Assembly: GCA_050180485.1 (NCBI GenBank) | Contig: JBFXED010000019.1 | Span: 15,941-79,940, forward strand | Reading direction: 5' to 3' | Origin: CADEGL01 sp050180485 | GTDB lineage: Bacteria > Pseudomonadota > Alphaproteobacteria > CADEGL01 | DNA length: 64,000 nucleotides | Shown: positions 52,384-62,906 of the stretch, one piece after another | Numbering within the stretch: position 1 is the stretch's first letter | Layout of the letters: each line of letters starts with the position of its first letter | The notes under the pieces: generated by a model | Seen by the model: only the letters and a program-made list of their open reading frames with translations | Databases searched by the model: none | What the model was told of the DNA's origin: nothing | Position numbers and translations under genes: made by a program

Positions 52384-53160
52384 TCACTTCTCCGGCATCA
52401 TGTAGTTGAGCGCCAGGCGGCCGCCCTCGGCGTAGATGGTCTGGCCGGTAATATAGCTGGCGTCGTCGGAGGCCAGGAAGGCCGCCACGCCCGCGATCTC
52501 CTCGACCTCGGCCGGGCGGCGCAGCGCCGTGCGCAGGCCGACGTTCTTCATGAAGGTGGGGTGATTCTTGATCACTTCGTCCAGCATCTCGGTGCGTGTC
52601 GGACCCGGGCCGATGGCGACGACACGGATGCCGTTATCGGCCAGCGAGATGGCCATCACCTTGGTCAGCAGGTTCACGGCGCCCTTGCTGACCGGATAGG
52701 TCACCTGGCCGTGCTGCACCACGATCGCGTTCGTAGATGCGATGTTGATGATCACGCCCTTGCGCTTGCCCGCGATCATGGCCTTGGCCGCGGATTGGCC
52801 GGTCAGGAACACGCCCTTCACGTTCACCGCCATGACGCGGTCGAAATCGTCTTCCTTCAGCTCCAGGAAGCCGCCGTCGTTCACGATGCCCGCGTTGGCG
52901 ATGCAGACATCCACGTGGCCGAATTTCTTCACGGCCGCGTCGAACAGGGCATCGACCTCGGCTTTCTTGGTCACGTCGCAATGGACGTAGAGCGCCTTGC
53001 CGCCCTGCTTCTCCAATTCGGTCACCGCCGCCGCGCCGGCCTTGTCATCCACATCGCCGATCACGACCGGCGCGCCTTCCTTCACGAAACGGCGGCCATA
53101 TGCCAGGCCGATACCCTTCGCGCCGCCGGTGATGACGGTCACTCGATCCTTTAGCTTCAT
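52384..53160 (-). CDS. short-chain dehydrogenase/reductase (SDR copy 3)
   Basis: A 258-residue SDR: VTVITGGAKGIGLAYGRRFV, catalytic serine in INIASTNAIVVQHGQV, YPVSKGAVNLL, and the ending GGRLALNYMMPEK. It is closest to SDR copy 2 (shared QHG, PVSKGAV, LLTKVMAISLADNGIRVVAI-type wording and ALRR). The gene is first in the tandem set and 69 bases downstream of the aldehyde dehydrogenase gene, suggesting an alcohol-to-aldehyde-to-acid pathway. Confidence 0.92.
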   Translation of the reverse strand: MKLKDRVTVITGGAKGIGLAYGRRFVKEGAPVVIGDVDDKAGAAAVTELEKQGGKALYVHCDVTKKAEVDALFDAAVKKFGHVDVCIANAGIVNDGGFLELKEDDFDRVMAVNVKGVFLTGQSAAKAMIAGKRKGVIINIASTNAIVVQHGQVTYPVSKGAVNLLTKVMAISLADNGIRVVAIGPGPTRTEMLDEVIKNHPTFMKNVGLRTALRRPAEVEEIAGVAAFLASDDASYITGQTIYAEGGRLALNYMMPEK

Positions 53161-53229
53161 AACGATTCCTTTGCGATGGCGCGCGGACGCAGAACGCGCC
53201 GCTCCGATTGTCGGAATGAGGACGGAACT

Positions 53230-54729
53230 CTAGAGGGATACGATCACGGACTTCACTTCGGTGTAGAGGTGCAGGCCTTCGTGGCCTTTCTCGCGCCCCC
53301 AGCCCGATTGCTTGAAGCCGCCGGTGGGCAAGGCCGCATCGACGTTGCCGTGCGTGTTGATGCCGATGCGTCCGGCCCGGATGCGTTGCGCCATCTTGTG
53401 GGCGATGCTGATGTTCTGCGTCCAGATGCTGCCGGCGAGCCCATAGATCGAATCGTTGGCCTGCTTGGCGATCCGCTCCAGGTCGTCGTCGTCGAAACTC
53501 ATGGCGCAGAGAACCGGCCCGAAGATCTCCTCGCGCACGACCGACATGTCGGGTTTCGTATCGGTCAAAATCGTTGGCGCGACGAAGTAGCCCTCGTCGC
53601 CGACGCGCGTCCCGCCGGCCGCGACCGTGGCCCCGGCGGCCCGGCCTTGGTCGACGTATCCCATCACCCGTTCCATCTGCGTCTGGGAAATCACGGGCCC
53701 CATCTGGGAGCCGTCGGTCAATCCGTGCCCGATGCGAATCTGGCTCGCTTGCTGCACGATCCCATCGACCATTTTGTCGAACACTTTCTTGTGCGCGAAA
53801 AGCCGCGAACCCGCGGTGCAGACCTGACCCGAATTCGCGAAGATGGCCTGCGTCGCTCCGGGGATCGCAACGGACATATCGGCATCCGGGAAGACGATGA
53901 CGGGCGACTTTCCGCCCAACTCGAGCGACACCTTCTTCAGATTCCCCGCCGCGGCATGGACGATGATGCGGCCGACTTCGCTGGAGCCCGTGAAACCGAC
54001 CTTATCGATGTCGGGGTGCGCCGCGATCGCGGCACCCGCCGTCGCACCGAAACCCGTGACGATGTTGACCACACCGTCCGGAATGCCGGCCTCCTGGATC
54101 AACTCGCCCATGCGCAAGGCCGTCAGCGGCGTCTGCTCGGCCGGCTTCAACACAACGGTGCAACCCGTGGCCAGGGCCGGCGCCAGCTTCCACGTCGCCA
54201 TGGCCAAAGGCCCGTTCCATGGAATGATCTGGCCGACCACGCCGACCGGCTCGCGCACGGTGAACGCGTGAAACTGCCCCGGCGTCGAAATGCTGAGCGT
54301 CTCGCCGGTGATCTTGGTCGCCCAACCGGCCATATAGCGGAATAGGTCGGCGCAGCCGGGCACATCGCGGTCGCGCGCCGTGGCGAACGGCTTGCCGTTG
54401 TTCAAGGCCTCGAGGACGCCCAGTTCTTCCGCGTTCTGTTCCAGGAGATCCGCCAGCCGCCAGATCAGCTTGCCGCGCTCGTTCGGCGTCATCATCCGCC
54501 ACGCCTTGCCCTCGAAAGCCCGGCGCGCGGCCTGAACCGCGAGATCGATGTCGGCGGCATCGCCTTCCGCGACCTTCGCGATGACCCGCCCGGTGCCGGG
54601 GTCGAAGGTGTCGAACGTCTTCCCGGACCGCGCGGGCACCCATTTGCCGTCGATCAGAAGCTTGTGTTCCCTGGCCAGGAACTCCGCCGCGCGCGGGCCG
54701 ATCTTCGGATGAACGTAAGGCGCATTCAT
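53230..54729 (-). CDS. aldehyde dehydrogenase
   Basis: A 499-residue NAD-dependent aldehyde dehydrogenase. The NAD-binding IIPWNGPLAMATWKLAPALA, the glycine motif FTGSSEVGRI, the general-base glutamate in LELGGKSPVIVF, and the nucleophilic cysteine in SGQVCTAGSRLF are all in place. It is of the phenylacetaldehyde/betaine-aldehyde group. Adjacent SDR genes could supply its aldehyde from an alcohol. It is followed by copy 3 of the SDR set. Confidence 0.95.
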   Translation of the reverse strand: MNAPYVHPKIGPRAAEFLAREHKLLIDGKWVPARSGKTFDTFDPGTGRVIAKVAEGDAADIDLAVQAARRAFEGKAWRMMTPNERGKLIWRLADLLEQNAEELGVLEALNNGKPFATARDRDVPGCADLFRYMAGWATKITGETLSISTPGQFHAFTVREPVGVVGQIIPWNGPLAMATWKLAPALATGCTVVLKPAEQTPLTALRMGELIQEAGIPDGVVNIVTGFGATAGAAIAAHPDIDKVGFTGSSEVGRIIVHAAAGNLKKVSLELGGKSPVIVFPDADMSVAIPGATQAIFANSGQVCTAGSRLFAHKKVFDKMVDGIVQQASQIRIGHGLTDGSQMGPVISQTQMERVMGYVDQGRAAGATVAAGGTRVGDEGYFVAPTILTDTKPDMSVVREEIFGPVLCAMSFDDDDLERIAKQANDSIYGLAGSIWTQNISIAHKMAQRIRAGRIGINTHGNVDAALPTGGFKQSGWGREKGHEGLHLYTEVKSVIVSL

Positions 54730-54818
54730 GGACCTGCTCCGCCTTTTTCCATTGCTCTATTCAGGGCAAATGTAAGCGATCGATTTCGGGATATCCAACG
54801 CACTATGGCACGTTTATT

Positions 54819-54992
54819 TCAGGGGTCCGGCAGCACGGTTACGCGCCAACTGTTCACCGGAGTGCCGTCGGGCAGCTGGTGCGTGTGCTGGCCGATGGGG
54901 AATTGGAAGAAACCGCTGTAAGCGAAGCCATAGACCGACGCGATGTCTGCGAGATCCGCGCGCGGCTGAACGCCATTCCCCCTTGCGCTCAA
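54819..54992 (-). CDS. small reading frame after hutD (57 residues)
   Basis: A 57-residue frame starting at TTG 54992 (LSARGNGVQPRADLADIASV) and ending VNSWRVTVLPDP. It includes the phrase FAYSGFFQFPIGQHTHQLPDG, which has the look of folded protein (aromatics, histidines, proline turn), and its codons show strong third-position bias. It begins 8 bases after the hutD stop. I cannot assign a family. It could also be the tail of a once longer gene, because no good ribosome site is seen. Confidence 0.4.
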   Translation of the reverse strand: MSARGNGVQPRADLADIASVYGFAYSGFFQFPIGQHTHQLPDGTPVNSWRVTVLPDP

Positions 54993-55000
54993 CCCGCTTT

Positions 55001-55558
55001 CTAAAGATCGACGATAAGAAGCGTCGCCGCTGTTTCGCCGGTTCGGAACAAGCGCTCCTGCGGCGCCACCAACGTATCGCCGGCCTCCAGCGTTTCAGAT
55101 TGCACCATGATCGTGCCGGCCGCGCAATGAACCGCCGCCGGGCGGCGCGGCACCTCGGCTTGGTGATGGCCGGCGATCGTAAGGCTGGTAACCGCGCCCA
55201 CCATGCGCGCGCGATTGAAGATGAGGTTGAACGCGCGCGACGGCCCTCCGGCCAACGTGCAATGGGTTGGTCTATCGCCGGGGAAATGGGCGGGCACGAG
55301 TGGATTGCAGCGGAGCGGCGGCAGGTCGTCAATTTTCAGATCGACCGGGTTCTTCCCGACCAACGTGAAGATGCGATCGCATCCTTCGTAGTGGGAGAAC
55401 GCGGCGTCCTCCACCAGCTCCGCGATGCTGATGAGCCAATCGCGAGAACCGTCGCCCGCCGTTTCATTCGCCACGTCGCGTGTTACGCCGCGGCCATTGG
55501 GCCAGGGTCTTGGCGCCAGGTCGCCGAAACGGACAATCGCGGGCTTAGCGTGCTCCAT
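55001..55558 (-). CDS. hutD: HutD-family cupin protein
   Basis: A 185-residue protein of the HutD/Ves family: FGDLAPRPWPNGRGVTRDVA, RDWLISIAELVEDAAFSHYE, GCDRIFTLVGKNPVDLKID, and SRAFNLIFNRARM. HutD is linked to histidine utilisation, where its exact job (perhaps limiting pathway flux) is unsettled. No other hut gene lies in this window. Start at ATG 55558. Confidence 0.82.
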   Translation of the reverse strand: MEHAKPAIVRFGDLAPRPWPNGRGVTRDVANETAGDGSRDWLISIAELVEDAAFSHYEGCDRIFTLVGKNPVDLKIDDLPPLRCNPLVPAHFPGDRPTHCTLAGGPSRAFNLIFNRARMVGAVTSLTIAGHHQAEVPRRPAAVHCAAGTIMVQSETLEAGDTLVAPQERLFRTGETAATLLIVDL

Positions 55559-55669
55559 GGCGAACCCCGAAAGCGAAAAATCGTCGTTGCCTGGTTCCTC
55601 CCGCGCTCCGCCGCGCCGCGCCGGGACGGATCGGACAAGATTCTCAGGCAGACATGCGGGCGAGTCCCT

Positions 55670-57565
55670 TCACCCGGCGTAGCCGATCTTCTTGAGCGCG
55701 GCGGCGATCTCCGGCAGCGCTTGCGGGTCGTCGATGGTGGCGGGAGCCTTATAGGTCTCGCTGTTGGCGATCTTCTGCATCGTGCCGCGCAGAATCTTGC
55801 CAGAGCGGGTCTTAGGCAGGCGGCCCACCACCGTGGCCGATTTGAACGCGGCCACCGGGCCGATCTTCTCGCGCACCAGCGCGACGGTTTCCTTCACGAT
55901 CTCCTCGTCCGGCCGGTTCACGCCTGCCTTCAGCACCAGGAAGCCCAGTGGCACCTGGCCCTTCAACTCGTCGTTCACGCCAATGACGGCGCATTCGGCC
56001 ACGTCGCGGTGCGAGGACAGCACTTCCTCCATGGCCCCCGTGGACAAGCGGTGGCCCGCCACGTTGATGACGTCGTCCGTGCGCGCCATGACGTAGACGT
56101 AACCGTCTTCGTCGATATAGCCCGCGTCGCCCGTCTTGTAGTAGCCGGGGAAATCGACCAGGTAGGCGTCCTTGTAGCGCTGGTCCGCGTTCCACAGCGT
56201 GGGAAACGAGCCCGGCGGCAACGGCAGGCGGATCACCAGGCTGCCCACATCGCCCGTCTTCACTTCCTTGCGGTTGTCGTCCAGCACCTCGACCACGTAG
56301 CCCGGCGCGGGCTTGCTGGGCGAGCCATATTTCACCGGCATCAAGCCGAGGCCCGCGTAGTTGCCGCAGATGGTCCAGCCGGTCTCGGTCTGCCACCAAT
56401 GGTCGATCACCGGCACCTTCAAGTGATTCTCGGCCCATTTGACCGTGTCGGTGTCCGAGCGCTCGCCCGCCAGGAACAGCGTGCGGAACTTCGAGATGTC
56501 GTATTTCGCGATCAGTTTGCCGTCGGGATCGTCGCGCTTGATGGCGCGGAATGCCGTGGGCGCGGTGAACAGCGCGGCCACCTTGTGCTGCGAAATCAGC
56601 CGCCAGTAAGCGCCCGCGTCCGGCGTGCCCACGGGCTTGCCCTCGAACAGGACGGTCGTGTTTCCGTGGGTCAGCGGCCCATAGACGATGTAGGAGTGGC
56701 CGACCACCCAGCCGACATCCGACGCGGCCCAGAACACTTCGCCCGGATCGACGCCGTAGAGATTCTTCATCGTCCAGTTGAGCCCGACCAGGTGGCCGCC
56801 ATTGTCGCGCACGACACCCTTGGGCTGGCCGGTCGTGCCGGAGGTGTAGAGAATGTAGAGCGGATCGGTGGCTTCGACCGGCACGCATTCGTGCGGCCTG
56901 GCGTTCGCCGTCACCTCGGCCCAACTCTTGTCGCGTCCCGCCACCGGCTCGAACTTCACCTGCGGCCGCTCCAAGATGATGCAGCGCTTCACCTTGTGGC
57001 GCGCGATCTCGATCGCGCCATCCATCAGCGGCTTGTAGGGAATGACGCGATTCGTCTCGATACCGCAGGTGGCCGAGACGATCACGTCGGGCTTGCAATC
57101 GTCGATGCGCACGGCCAGCTCCGCCGCTGCGAAGCCACCGAACACCACGGAATGGATGGCGCCCAGCCGCGCGCAGGCCAGCATGGCGATCGCGGCCTCG
57201 GGTACCATGGGCATATAGATGATGACGCGGTCGCCGCGCTTGACGCCTTCGGCCGCGAGCGCGCCGGCGAAGCGCGCGGTCAGATCGCGCAATTCGCGGA
57301 AGGTAAAGCTTTTGACCGTGTCGGTGACGGGGCTGTCGTAGATCAGCGCCGTCTGCTCGGCGCGTCCGCCTTCCACATGCCGGTCGAGGGCGTTGTAGCA
57401 GGTGTTGAGCCGGGCGCCGGGATACCAGCGGTAGAACGGCGCATTGGAATCGTCGAGCACGCAGTCCCAACGCTTGTCCCAATGAATCGCCTCGGCGGCC
57501 TCGGCCCAGAACCCCATCGGATCCTGGATCGAACGGCGATACACCTCTTCATACCGGCTGGACAT
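55670..57565 (-). CDS. prpE: propionyl-CoA synthetase
   Basis: Activates propionate (and other short acids) with ATP and CoA. The 631-residue protein fits PrpE: SSRYEEVYRRSIQDPMGFWA near the start, YTSGTTGQPKGVVRDNGG as the AMP-binding P-loop, WWQTETGWTICGNYAG, TGDAGYIDEDGYVYV, and the C-terminal catalytic lysine in KTRSGKILRGTMQK. The start ATG 57565 excludes a long accidental N-terminal frame reaching 57934. No prpBC genes lie nearby. It is 143 bases downstream of katG. Confidence 0.95.
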   Translation of the reverse strand: MSSRYEEVYRRSIQDPMGFWAEAAEAIHWDKRWDCVLDDSNAPFYRWYPGARLNTCYNALDRHVEGGRAEQTALIYDSPVTDTVKSFTFRELRDLTARFAGALAAEGVKRGDRVIIYMPMVPEAAIAMLACARLGAIHSVVFGGFAAAELAVRIDDCKPDVIVSATCGIETNRVIPYKPLMDGAIEIARHKVKRCIILERPQVKFEPVAGRDKSWAEVTANARPHECVPVEATDPLYILYTSGTTGQPKGVVRDNGGHLVGLNWTMKNLYGVDPGEVFWAASDVGWVVGHSYIVYGPLTHGNTTVLFEGKPVGTPDAGAYWRLISQHKVAALFTAPTAFRAIKRDDPDGKLIAKYDISKFRTLFLAGERSDTDTVKWAENHLKVPVIDHWWQTETGWTICGNYAGLGLMPVKYGSPSKPAPGYVVEVLDDNRKEVKTGDVGSLVIRLPLPPGSFPTLWNADQRYKDAYLVDFPGYYKTGDAGYIDEDGYVYVMARTDDVINVAGHRLSTGAMEEVLSSHRDVAECAVIGVNDELKGQVPLGFLVLKAGVNRPDEEIVKETVALVREKIGPVAAFKSATVVGRLPKTRSGKILRGTMQKIANSETYKAPATIDDPQALPEIAAALKKIGYAG

Positions 57566-57663
57566 GCGCACTCCCCGCGTCTTTTCCGGGCAAGGGATAG
57601 CATGGGCCGCGCTAACTTCAAAAGCCCGCCAGAACCGCAGCGCGATACGTTTAGAAATACGTC

Positions 57664-57690
57664 GGGGCGGCGCACCGCACGCCGCCCCGA
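57664..57690 (-). terminator. hairpin after katG
   Basis: A perfect 10 bp stem (CGGGGCGGCG / CGCCGCCCCG) with a 7 base loop, 18 bases after the katG stop. On the minus strand it is followed by ACGTATTTCT, so the T-run is weak; it may stop transcription partly before prpE. Confidence 0.5.
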
Positions 57691-57708
57691 TCTTCCATTC
57701 GCAGAGGG

Positions 57709-59877
<2,169 letters not shown>

Positions 59878-59901
59878 GGTTTTCCCCGATAGTTGTCCCG
59901 A

Positions 59902-59953
59902 ATTCGTATATGAATATCATCATGCTCTAACGGTACTCTGGAATTATTCTAAA
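59902..59953. promoter_or_regulatory. katG divergent promoter: candidate Irr/Fur-family box
   Basis: Two palindromes lie in the 122 bases between katG and the ligase gene. At 59937-59953 stands TCTGGAATTATTCTAAA, which matches the alphaproteobacterial Irr-box pattern TTTAGAA-N3-TTCTAAA at 12 of 14 fixed positions. At 59902-59915 stands ATTCGTATATGAAT, a 12 of 14 palindrome. A haem enzyme under an iron/haem or peroxide sensor would be sensible. Assignment to Irr, PerR or another Fur-family regulator is inference. Confidence 0.45.
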
Positions 59954-59999
59954 ATATGAACCCATGTCAAGCGACCCCGACAAGGCCTACAGGAATGAT

Positions 60000-61631
60000 A
60001 TGACGAGCAATCCCTACGAACGCGACCTGGACAAGAACGCGGCCAATTATGTGCCGCTGTCGCCGCTGGGTTTCCTGGAGCGTTCGGCCAGCGTCTATCC
60101 GAACCGAATCGCGGTGATCCACGGCAAACGCCGCCACACCTGGGCCGAGGCGCGCGAGCGTTGCACGCGCCTGGCCTCTTCCCTCTCCAAGCGCGGCATT
60201 GGCCTCGGCGACACGGTGGCGGTCATGGCGCCCAACGTGCCCGAGCTGTTCGAGGCGCATTTCGGCGTACCCATGGCCGGCGGCGTGCTGAACGCCATGA
60301 ACACGCGGCTGGACGCAGCCACCATCGCCTTCACGCTCGAGCATGGCGAGGCCAAGATCCTGATCACCGACACGGAATTCGCACCGGTGATCGAAGCCGC
60401 GCTGGCCAAGATGAAGAACCCACCCTTGGTGATCGACATCGTCGATCCGTTGGCGCAAGGCGGCAAACGGCTGGGTGCATTGGATTACGAAACGCTCCTG
60501 GCCGAGGGCGATCCTGCGTTTGCATGGAAGCCGCCGGCCGACGAATGGCAGGCCATCGCGCTCAACTACACCTCGGGCACGACCGGCAATCCCAAGGGCG
60601 TCGTCTATCACCATCGCGGCGCGTATCTGAACGCGATCGGAAATATCCTGGTCTGGTCGATGCCGCAGCATCCCGTCTATCTGTGGACGCTGCCGATGTT
60701 CCACTGCAACGGCTGGTGCTTTCCCTGGACGATCACGGCGCTGGCGGGCACGCATGTGTGCCTGCGCCGCGTCGATGCGGCCAGCATGTACGGCGCCATC
60801 GCGGATCACGGCGTCACCCACATGTGCGGCGCGCCCATCGTGCTGGGCATGATCATCAACGCGAAGCCAAACGAGCGCCGCGAACTGCTGCGCCAGGTCG
60901 AAGTGATGACGGCCGCCGCCCCGCCCCCGCCCGCCGTGCTGGAGGCCATCGAGAACCAGGGTTTCCGCGTCACCCATGTCTATGGCCTGACCGAGGTGTA
61001 CGGACCCGCCACGGTCTGCGCCTGGCATCCCGAATGGGACGCGCTGCCCGCGCCCGAACGCGCCGCGCTGAAATCGCGCCAGGGCGTGCGCTATCCGGTG
61101 ATGGAAGGGCTGACGGTCGCCGATCCGAAAACGCTCGCGCCTGTCCCTCGCGACGGCAAGACCATGGGCGAAGTGCTGATGCGCGGCAACATCGTGATGA
61201 AGGGCTACCTGAAGAACCAGAAAGCGACCGACGAGGCCTTCGCCGGCGGCTGGTTCCACACGGGCGATCTCGGTGTCATGCACCCGGACGGCTATATCGA
61301 GTTAAAGGACCGTTCGAAGGACATCATCATCTCGGGCGGCGAGAACATCTCGACCATCGAGGTGGAGCAGACGCTCTATCGCCACCCGTCCGTGCTGGAG
61401 GCCGCCGTGGTCGCGCGGCCCGACGAGAAATGGGGCGAGACGCCCTGCGCCTTCGTCACGCTGAAGGAAGGCAAGAACGCGACCGAGGCCGAGATCATCG
61501 CCTTCTGCCGCGACAACATGGCGCGCTTCAAGGTGCCGAAGCACATCGTCTTCGGCCCGCTGCCTAAAACCTCCACGGGCAAGATCCAGAAATTCGTGCT
61601 GCGCGACCGGGCGAAGCAAATCGCGGGTTAG
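60000..61631 (+). CDS. acyl-CoA synthetase (AMP-forming)
   Basis: A 543-residue ligase of the medium-chain/DmdB-like group. It has NYTSGTTGNPKGVVYHHRGA, HMCGAPIVLGMIINAKPNER, HVYGLTEVYGPATVCAW, TGDLGVMHPDGYIELKDRSK and the catalytic lysine in KTSTGKIQKFVLRD. The substrate is a carboxylic acid, perhaps medium-chain or 3-methylmercaptopropionate-like; the sequence alone does not tell. ATG 60000 (TSNPYERDLDKNAANYVPL) is preferred to ATG 59964, with AGGA 5 bases upstream. It is divergent from katG. Confidence 0.93.
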   Translation: MTSNPYERDLDKNAANYVPLSPLGFLERSASVYPNRIAVIHGKRRHTWAEARERCTRLASSLSKRGIGLGDTVAVMAPNVPELFEAHFGVPMAGGVLNAMNTRLDAATIAFTLEHGEAKILITDTEFAPVIEAALAKMKNPPLVIDIVDPLAQGGKRLGALDYETLLAEGDPAFAWKPPADEWQAIALNYTSGTTGNPKGVVYHHRGAYLNAIGNILVWSMPQHPVYLWTLPMFHCNGWCFPWTITALAGTHVCLRRVDAASMYGAIADHGVTHMCGAPIVLGMIINAKPNERRELLRQVEVMTAAAPPPPAVLEAIENQGFRVTHVYGLTEVYGPATVCAWHPEWDALPAPERAALKSRQGVRYPVMEGLTVADPKTLAPVPRDGKTMGEVLMRGNIVMKGYLKNQKATDEAFAGGWFHTGDLGVMHPDGYIELKDRSKDIIISGGENISTIEVEQTLYRHPSVLEAAVVARPDEKWGETPCAFVTLKEGKNATEAEIIAFCRDNMARFKVPKHIVFGPLPKTSTGKIQKFVLRDRAKQIAG

Positions 61632-61738
61632 AGCACGCACGAATTGCGCGCGAAGCCCGAGGGGATCAGTTCAGATTTTGGATTACAGAGAACCGTTCGT
61701 ACCGCCAAGCGGGCGGCGCGATGCCTACGCCGGTGGAC

Positions 61739-61760
61739 GGGGCCGGTGAAATCCGGCCCC
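61739..61760 (-). terminator. hairpin after the first DUF465 gene
   Basis: A perfect 8 bp stem (GGGGCCGG / CCGGCCCC) with loop TGAAAT, 11 bases after the DUF465 stop on the minus strand. No T-run follows, so this is a weak terminator or a 3' end protector. Confidence 0.35.
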
Positions 61761-61771
61761 GTGTGCGTCAA

Positions 61772-61936
61772 TCAGTGCCCGAGGCGGGCGATTTCGTCTT
61801 TGACGCGAAGTTTCTGCTTCTTGAGTAAGTGGATGGCGTCGTCATCCGGCTTTGGATGGATTTCTTGCTCGTGAATGGATTTCTCTAGTTCGGCGTGCTT
61901 GGCCCGAAGGGCTTCGATCCGACTATCCAAACTCAC
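61772..61936 (-). CDS. DUF465/YdcH-family small protein (copy 1)
   Basis: A 54-residue helical protein hidden under longer plus-strand shadow frames: SLDSRIEALRAKHAELEKSI, PDDDAIHLLKKQKLRLKDEI, ARLGH. The LKKxKLxLKDEIxxL pattern is the DUF465 (YdcH) signature. Start at GTG 61936, with AGAGG 8 bases upstream. Function unknown; DUF465 proteins are thought to be small helical hairpins. Confidence 0.85.
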   Translation of the reverse strand: MSLDSRIEALRAKHAELEKSIHEQEIHPKPDDDAIHLLKKQKLRVKDEIARLGH

Positions 61937-62020
61937 GGTCAACCTCTCCCTCTCTCGTGGCAGTGGTATCCCCCAAGTCCGAAAATGATACGCCTCTCAC
62001 CAAGGCGATCAACCCTTTCC

Positions 62021-62572
62021 CTATGACAAAAGCGTGCGGGCTTTATCCACAGTCACGTCCGGGAAAGCGGCGTTCAGAACCGTGGCCAGATGGCCGCGAT
62101 CGGCGTCATCGGCCTTGATATTGCATGCCTTCAGATAGGCGCCGAGGCTCGCCGCGGCGTCCTTGGCCTTGGCGTCGGCGGCCTTGCCCGCGTCCTTCGC
62201 GGCGGGGGCGATGGCTTCCAGCATCATCTGCTCGATCCGCTCGGCATCGATCTCGCGGCCGAGGATATCTTTCCCGAGGCCCGCGGGCAGACCTTCGGGT
62301 GTGCCCTTGAAGCCTTCCTTGATGCGGCGGCGAATAATGCGCAGCGCGTTGACCACTTCGGCCTGCCAGGGATCGGCCACTTCACGCGCCTTGGCCACCG
62401 TGGCGGCGTCGAGCGCGCCGCGCCCGGTGGACGCCGTCCAGCAGCAGAAGATCAGGATGTCCACGTCCACCTTCAGCTTGTCCTGCAGCGCGATGACCGC
62501 GGGCGAAAACCCCTGCTTGCCGTAGATGGCCAGGGTGTAGTCCCAGAACTCGCTTTTGGTGGGGAATTCCAT
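62021..62572 (-). CDS. TIGR02444-family protein
   Basis: A 183-residue protein that starts MEFPTKSEFWDYTLAIYGKQ, followed by FCCWTASTGRGALDAATVAKA and a helical charged tail. The SFWDYSLAxY-like start, GV-like AVIALQDKLKVDVDILIFCCW, marks the TIGR02444 family of uncharacterised proteobacterial proteins. No catalytic motif is apparent. Its tail (AAKDAGKAADAKAKDAAASL) is low-complexity. It sits between two DUF465 genes. Confidence 0.85.
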   Translation of the reverse strand: MEFPTKSEFWDYTLAIYGKQGFSPAVIALQDKLKVDVDILIFCCWTASTGRGALDAATVAKAREVADPWQAEVVNALRIIRRRIKEGFKGTPEGLPAGLGKDILGREIDAERIEQMMLEAIAPAAKDAGKAADAKAKDAAASLGAYLKACNIKADDADRGHLATVLNAAFPDVTVDKARTLLS

Positions 62573-62692
62573 GATTCGCCTCGCTTCCGTGCGTTTGGGG
62601 CCAAGTCGAGACCCCTAAGCGGCAAGCCGGGGCGTACAACTGTCGCCGCCATTTTGCTATGGTGGCCGCGAGGTGTCACGGGGCTCGGTGGG

Positions 62693-62899
62693 ATGAACGA
62701 CGACGACAAGGAGTTCCTGCAGCAACGCCTCGCGGAATTGAAAAGCGAGCATCGCGATCTCGACGATGTCATCGACCGGCTGAGCGAAAAGCGGCCGGTC
62801 GACCTGCTTCAAATCCAGCGCCTGAAGAAGCGCAAGCTGCGGCTGAAGGACGACATCGCCAAGATCGAGAGCCGGCTGCTGCCGGACATCATCGCTTAG
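62693..62899 (+). CDS. DUF465/YdcH-family small protein (copy 2)
   Basis: A 68-residue helical protein: DKEFLQQRLAELKSEHRDLD, then VDLLQIQRLKKRKLRLKDDI and AKIESRLLPDII. The same LKKxKLxLKDxI pattern as in copy 1 is on the opposite strand 0.76 kb away. Start at ATG 62693 with GGTGGG just before. It converges with coq9, the stops lying 7 bases apart. Confidence 0.88.
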   Translation: MNDDDKEFLQQRLAELKSEHRDLDDVIDRLSEKRPVDLLQIQRLKKRKLRLKDDIAKIESRLLPDIIA

Positions 62900-62906
62900 G
62901 CGCGGT

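Noticed and set aside
59967..61283. 438-codon minus-strand frame
   Set aside because: Antisense of the acyl-CoA ligase gene, whose AMP-binding motifs are intact. No homology-like features of its own.
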